Source: Microbacterium proteolyticum
Lineage (GTDB): Bacteria > Actinomycetota > Actinomycetes > Actinomycetales > Microbacteriaceae
Assembly (NCBI RefSeq): GCF_030818075.1
Contig: NZ_JAUSZZ010000001.1
Coordinates: 620,001-684,000 of the forward strand
Direction of reading: 5' to 3'
DNA length: 64,000 nucleotides
In this document: piece by piece, positions 60,394 through 64,000 of the stretch
Numbering within the stretch: position 1 is the first letter of the stretch
Layout: every line of letters starts with the position of its first letter
The notes under the pieces: model-generated
Seen by the model: only the letters and a program-made list of their open reading frames with translations
What the model was told of the DNA's origin: nothing
The model's database searches: none
Made by a program: the position numbers and the translations under genes

Positions 60394-62327
60394 AGATTCC
60401 GCAGATGATCACGGCGGAACTGCGCCGCCTCACGTCCACGCGCATGTCGGTCATCGCCCTGATCGCTCTGCTCGCCGTGCCGATCTTGTACGGCGGGCTG
60501 TACCTCTGGGCGAACCAGGACCCCTACGGCAACCTCTCCAACGTCCCCGTGGCGCTCGTCGTCGACGATCAGGGCGCCGAGGTCAACGGGCAGCAGCGCA
60601 ACCTCGGCGACGAGGCCGCTGAGCAGCTGGTCGACAGCGACACGTTCGAATGGCACCGCGTCTCGTCCGACCAGGCCGACGCGGGCCTGCATGCGGGCGA
60701 CTTCGACTTCATCGTGATCTTGCCCGCCGATTTCACGGATGCCGTGGCCTCGCTGTCGAGCGACAGCCCGCGCCAGGCCGACATCGAACTGCGCACGAAC
60801 GACGCGAACAACTACCTCGCCTCCACGATCGGCACGCAGGCGGTCGCGCGGATCCAGGCATCCGTCGCGCAGAAGGTCATCGACGAAGCGGGACTCACCC
60901 TGCTCGACGCCTTGCACACCATCCGCCTGAAACTCGTGGATGCCACCACCGGGGCGACCCAGCTGGTCGACGCACTGGCGACGGCGAAAGACGGCTCCGC
61001 GCAGCTCGCGAGCGGCTCGGCGACCCTCGCCGACGGCGCATCGCAGCTGGCCGACGGCACCGCGCAGCTCTCGGCCGGCGCGAACCAGTTGCGCGACGGC
61101 AGCGCCCAGCTGCGCGACGGCTCCGCGCAGGTCGCCGCCGGTGCGCAGCAGGTCGCGGGCGGCGTGGACCGCATCGACGCCGCCGCCCAGCGGGTGGGTT
61201 CTGCCGCCGGCGATGCTGCCTCCCTGCTGCCCCAGGCGCGGGCCGACATCGCGCGGGCCCTGACCGACGCGGGCCTCGACCAGGCGCGGATCGACGAGAT
61301 CCTCGCCCGGCTCGACCCGGTCGGCGACCGCCTCGCCACGGCGAACCAACGCGTGCAAGACACCGTCGCCCAGATCGACCAGCTCGACGCGGGAGCCCGG
61401 CAGGTCGCCGCGGGAAGCGCGACCGTCGCCACCGGCGCGGCGAGCGCGGCCGACGGCGCCTCGGCCCTCGCCGACGGCGCGGGCACCGCGGCATCCGGTG
61501 CCGCGCAGGTTCGCGACGGCTCGGCTCAGCTGCGCGACGGCGCCGCCCAGCTCGACGGCGGCATCGGCCGGCTCTCGACGGGGGCGACGCAACTGCGCGA
61601 CGGGCTCGCCGCGGGGGTCGAGCAGATCCCCGACTCCGACGATGCGACCCGGCAGGCCCAGGCCCAGGCGATCTCCGACCCGGTCGCGGTCGGCACGAGC
61701 GCCCTGACGAAGGCGCAGAACTACGGCGCCGGTCTCGCCCCGTTCTTCGCCGCCCTGGCGGGCTGGATCGGCATCTACGCGCTGTTCCTCATCGTCAAGC
61801 CCGTCTCGAAGCGCGCGATCACGGCGCTGCGGTCTCCCGTGCGCGTGACGCTCGCGGGCTGGCTGACCCCGGCGGGACTCGGCGCCCTGCAGATGGTGGG
61901 GCTGTTCACGGTGCTCGCGATCGCACTGCAGTTCTCGTTCGCAAACCCGGCTGCGGCCCTCGGCATCCTGCTCTTCGCCTCGGCGACGTACGCGGCGATC
62001 GTGCTCGCGCTGAACGTCTGGCTCGGTTCCGTCGGGCAGTTCCTCGGACTCGTTCTGATGGTGCTGCAGCTCGTCACCGCCGGCGGGACCTTCCCGTGGC
62101 AGACGCTTCCCGCGCCGCTGGCGGCGCTTCATCATGTGCTGCCCATGGGGTACGTGGTGGATGCCATGCGGCAGGTCATGTACGGCGGCGACCTCTCGCG
62201 CGTCGGGCCGGACCTGCTGGTGCTGGGCACGTGGATGGTCGGCGGCGTGCTGGTGGCGGCGATCGGCGTGACGCGGATGACGCATCACCGCACCCTGAAG
62301 GACCTGCAGCCGAGCCTGATCGGCTGA
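60390..62327 (+). CDS. YhgE/Pip domain-containing membrane protein
   Basis: A 645-residue membrane protein of the YhgE/Pip (phage-infection-protein-like) family. One helix is at about residues 20-40 (VIALIALLAVPILYGGLYLW). A large extracellular region (40-430) has DFIVILPADFTDAVASLSSD and many ASGSATLADGASQLADGTAQ-type heptads forming a long coiled stalk. About five C-terminal helices follow (NYGAGLAPFFAALAGWIGIY onward). Related proteins act in ESX/WXG100 secretion or as ABC-2-type exporters. The GTG at 60390 overlaps the upstream stop. Confidence 0.88.
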   Translation: MKIPQMITAELRRLTSTRMSVIALIALLAVPILYGGLYLWANQDPYGNLSNVPVALVVDDQGAEVNGQQRNLGDEAAEQLVDSDTFEWHRVSSDQADAGLHAGDFDFIVILPADFTDAVASLSSDSPRQADIELRTNDANNYLASTIGTQAVARIQASVAQKVIDEAGLTLLDALHTIRLKLVDATTGATQLVDALATAKDGSAQLASGSATLADGASQLADGTAQLSAGANQLRDGSAQLRDGSAQVAAGAQQVAGGVDRIDAAAQRVGSAAGDAASLLPQARADIARALTDAGLDQARIDEILARLDPVGDRLATANQRVQDTVAQIDQLDAGARQVAAGSATVATGAASAADGASALADGAGTAASGAAQVRDGSAQLRDGAAQLDGGIGRLSTGATQLRDGLAAGVEQIPDSDDATRQAQAQAISDPVAVGTSALTKAQNYGAGLAPFFAALAGWIGIYALFLIVKPVSKRAITALRSPVRVTLAGWLTPAGLGALQMVGLFTVLAIALQFSFANPAAALGILLFASATYAAIVLALNVWLGSVGQFLGLVLMVLQLVTAGGTFPWQTLPAPLAALHHVLPMGYVVDAMRQVMYGGDLSRVGPDLLVLGTWMVGGVLVAAIGVTRMTHHRTLKDLQPSLIG

Positions 62328-62400
62328 CGCGGGTCCCGGCGGCTCCGGCCCGTTCCGCGGTGTCCGGTGATGTCCGGCGGCTCCCGGAGTCTTATCCGCG

Positions 62401-62420
62401 GCCCCGAGCCTGTCGAAGGG
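62401..62420. repeat. Single copy of the CCCTTCGACAGGCTC element
   Basis: The plus strand reads GCCCCGAGCCTGTCGAAGGG; the reverse contains CCCTTCGACAGGCTC, a short motif I recognise as abundant in intergenic regions of many GC-rich bacteria (from memory). It sits in the 148-bp convergent gap between the Pip and glycosyltransferase genes, which holds nothing else clear. Confidence 0.45.
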
Positions 62421-62475
62421 ACCGGGCCGCACCCCGCGGCTGACCCGGCCGGAACCGCGCTCCCTCCCGCTCGGC

Positions 62476-63858
62476 TCAGGCCGCATCCCGCCGCCGCGCC
62501 GGGCGGGCGACCACGTCGCCGAGAACACGCGCGAACTCCGAACCGACCCTCTCGGGACTCAGCCGCCGCGCTTCCTCGCGGGCACGTCCGGCCACCTCGC
62601 TCCGCAGGGCGTCGTCGGTGAGGAGTTCCGTCAGGGCGGCCGCGACCCCCTCGACGTCGTCCGGCGGGATCAGGACTCCCCCCGTGCCCACGTACTCCCG
62701 AGGGCCGTACCGCACGTCGAACGCGACGACGGGCAGGCCGCTCGTCAACGCCTCGCCGATGGCGAGGTTCTGCCCTTCGAAGGCGCTCGTGGAGAGGAAG
62801 ACCGCGGAGGTGCGCATGGCATCCCGGACATGGTCGGAGAATCCGTGCAGATGAACGCTCTCGGTCAGACCGCGCTCCTCGACGAGGGTGTGCAGCACGT
62901 CGCGCAGCGGACCGTCGCCGTAGATGTGGAGCTGCGCGTCGGGTACGTTCTCGAGCACCCGCGGCCATGCCGAGATCGCGGCGTCCACGCGCTTCTGAGC
63001 GACGAGCCGGTTCACCATGAGCACCTCTCGGGCTCCTCGCCTCGGACGACCGAGGTCGGGCTCGGCAGCCACCGTCGGCGTCGCCGGGATCGGCGTGGGC
63101 AGGGCGACGAAACCCTCGTGCCCGCCGAAGCGCGCGGCCACGTCGCTCATCTGCGAGGCCGTGGGCCAGACCACGGCGTCGAAGCGGTCGAGGAGGCCCA
63201 GCCATCGGCGCCACCCGTCGTCGCGCACGGCCGACCCGGGCTCGTACGGCGGCGCGAGATGCGAGTTGTGGACGGTGTGGACGATGCGCAGGTGCGGATC
63301 CGCCCAATCGGCGATCACTTCGCCGAGCTGCTTGGACTCGCAGATGAGGACGATGCATCGCTGGTCGTCGCCGGCGCGCGAACGCAGCTGCGCCACCACC
63401 CGGGTCAGCCACGCCCGCCATAGCTCGCTGAACCCTGCCACCGTTCGAGGGCCCTGCTCTCCCGGCACGACGACGGGCGCTGTCGTCAGATACCAACCGG
63501 GGTCGCCGCTGATCACGGGAAGCGAGACCACCTCGCGTCCCGCGGCATCTCGGATGACGCGATAGGCGGTCTCGGGGTCGGGCCGGCCGTCGCGCGCCTG
63601 CCCGTACAGCCACGACGAGTCGTCGCGGAGCTCCTGGAAGAGATTCCGCGTCTCGAACTCCGCCTGCGCATCGTCTCGCGACACCTCGGCGCGGTCGTCG
63701 GCGGCGGCGACGTCGAACGTCAACAGCAGGGGACGCGCCACTCCGATCGAACGGAGGAGGCGGAGACGGGCGGCGACCGCCACGGCGTAGCCGCCGTCAC
63801 GGTCGGGGGCCAGACGGCTGGTGAGCACGACGAAGTCGGCGTCGGGAGGCACAGACAT
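62476..63858 (-). CDS. Glycosyltransferase family 4 protein (TagE-like)
   Basis: A 460-residue GT-B glycosyltransferase. An N-terminal acceptor domain has VVLTSRLAPDRDGGYAVAVAA and a TVHNSHLAPPYEPGS segment near residues 215-229. A donor domain has VLMVNRLVAQKRVDAAISAW (about 285-304), IYGDGPLRD, and the EX7E-type motif in STSAFEGQNLAIGEALTSG. It resembles TagE/TarM-like poly(glycerol-phosphate) glucosyltransferases, suggesting wall-polymer decoration. The ATG at 63858 has the RBS AGAGGA. The 142 bp beyond it to the window end show no gene. Confidence 0.85.
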   Translation of the reverse strand: MSVPPDADFVVLTSRLAPDRDGGYAVAVAARLRLLRSIGVARPLLLTFDVAAADDRAEVSRDDAQAEFETRNLFQELRDDSSWLYGQARDGRPDPETAYRVIRDAAGREVVSLPVISGDPGWYLTTAPVVVPGEQGPRTVAGFSELWRAWLTRVVAQLRSRAGDDQRCIVLICESKQLGEVIADWADPHLRIVHTVHNSHLAPPYEPGSAVRDDGWRRWLGLLDRFDAVVWPTASQMSDVAARFGGHEGFVALPTPIPATPTVAAEPDLGRPRRGAREVLMVNRLVAQKRVDAAISAWPRVLENVPDAQLHIYGDGPLRDVLHTLVEERGLTESVHLHGFSDHVRDAMRTSAVFLSTSAFEGQNLAIGEALTSGLPVVAFDVRYGPREYVGTGGVLIPPDDVEGVAAALTELLTDDALRSEVAGRAREEARRLSPERVGSEFARVLGDVVARPARRRDAA

Positions 63859-64000
63859 GGGGGGTCCTCTGGGGGGCACAGGTGACCGAACGCTAGGCGT
63901 GTCTCGGCGCAGTGCCCAGGGCGTTGCTCACGGGCGGAATTCGTGCTGGGGGCGCCCCGGCTCGGCGGCGTTCGAGGGCGAGGGGGAGTCGTCGGGTCCG

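Overview
The window is chromosomal DNA from a high-GC actinobacterium, most likely Microbacterium or a close relative in the Microbacteriaceae. This is inferred from the very GC-rich third codon positions, dense stop/start overlaps (ATGA, GTGA, TGATG), frequent GTG/TTG starts, TAnnnT -10 boxes six to seven bases ahead of start codons, and the gene families present. I saw no tRNA, rRNA, CRISPR array, prophage, transposase or origin.

Layout. 1-4775: the end of a sugar ABC transporter, a NagB-type deaminase and a GH2 beta-galactosidase. 4854-8546: a Fic protein and a divergent pair of citrate-synthase-fold proteins, one with a fused helix-turn-helix. 8514-10935: a coupled molybdenum-cofactor operon (moeA, mobA-DUF6457, NIF3/YqfO-like). 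10936-12190: low-complexity DNA with a dispersed repeat, enclosing a DUF1990 gene. 12191-15675: a second sugar ABC transporter. 15713-19045: a 23-bp tandem repeat and two tandem-duplicated surface proteins with LAXTG sorting signals. 19399-22492: a six-gene Asp23/DUF2273/AmaP envelope locus. 22932-26219: fdhD and an FdhF/YdeP molybdoenzyme, which would use the cofactor made by the moeA operon. 26376-32193: a flavin monooxygenase, a secreted ricin-lectin/metalloprotease-like protein, an ArsR plus His-rich CDF metal-efflux pair, glycerate kinase and a small membrane protein.

32718-44506 is mostly housekeeping and small families: purL, an epoxide hydrolase, YciI-like, two paralogous unknowns, DUF3253, DUF2071, chorismate mutase, an AI-2E transporter, a lactonase and purA. 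44675-46294 is a TetR regulator with a membrane protein and two matching operator-like palindromes. 46476-53056 is the most interesting metabolic cluster: RraA-type aldolase and TetR diverge from PxpABC-like 5-oxoprolinase subunits, an MHS transporter, a 41-residue Cys-rich ORF and a class I aminotransferase. Together they suggest catabolism of a 4-substituted pyroglutamate-like compound.

53144-63858: a Pr6Pr membrane protein, a CPBP protease, a GH6 cellulase, a cyclophilin lipoprotein and argG. A roughly 640-bp array of five promoter-like repeats (58462-59098) follows, leading into a TetR / Walker-less ABC ATPase-like / YhgE-Pip operon. A GT4 glycosyltransferase ends the window. Products are inferred from family recognition alone, and no database search was possible.
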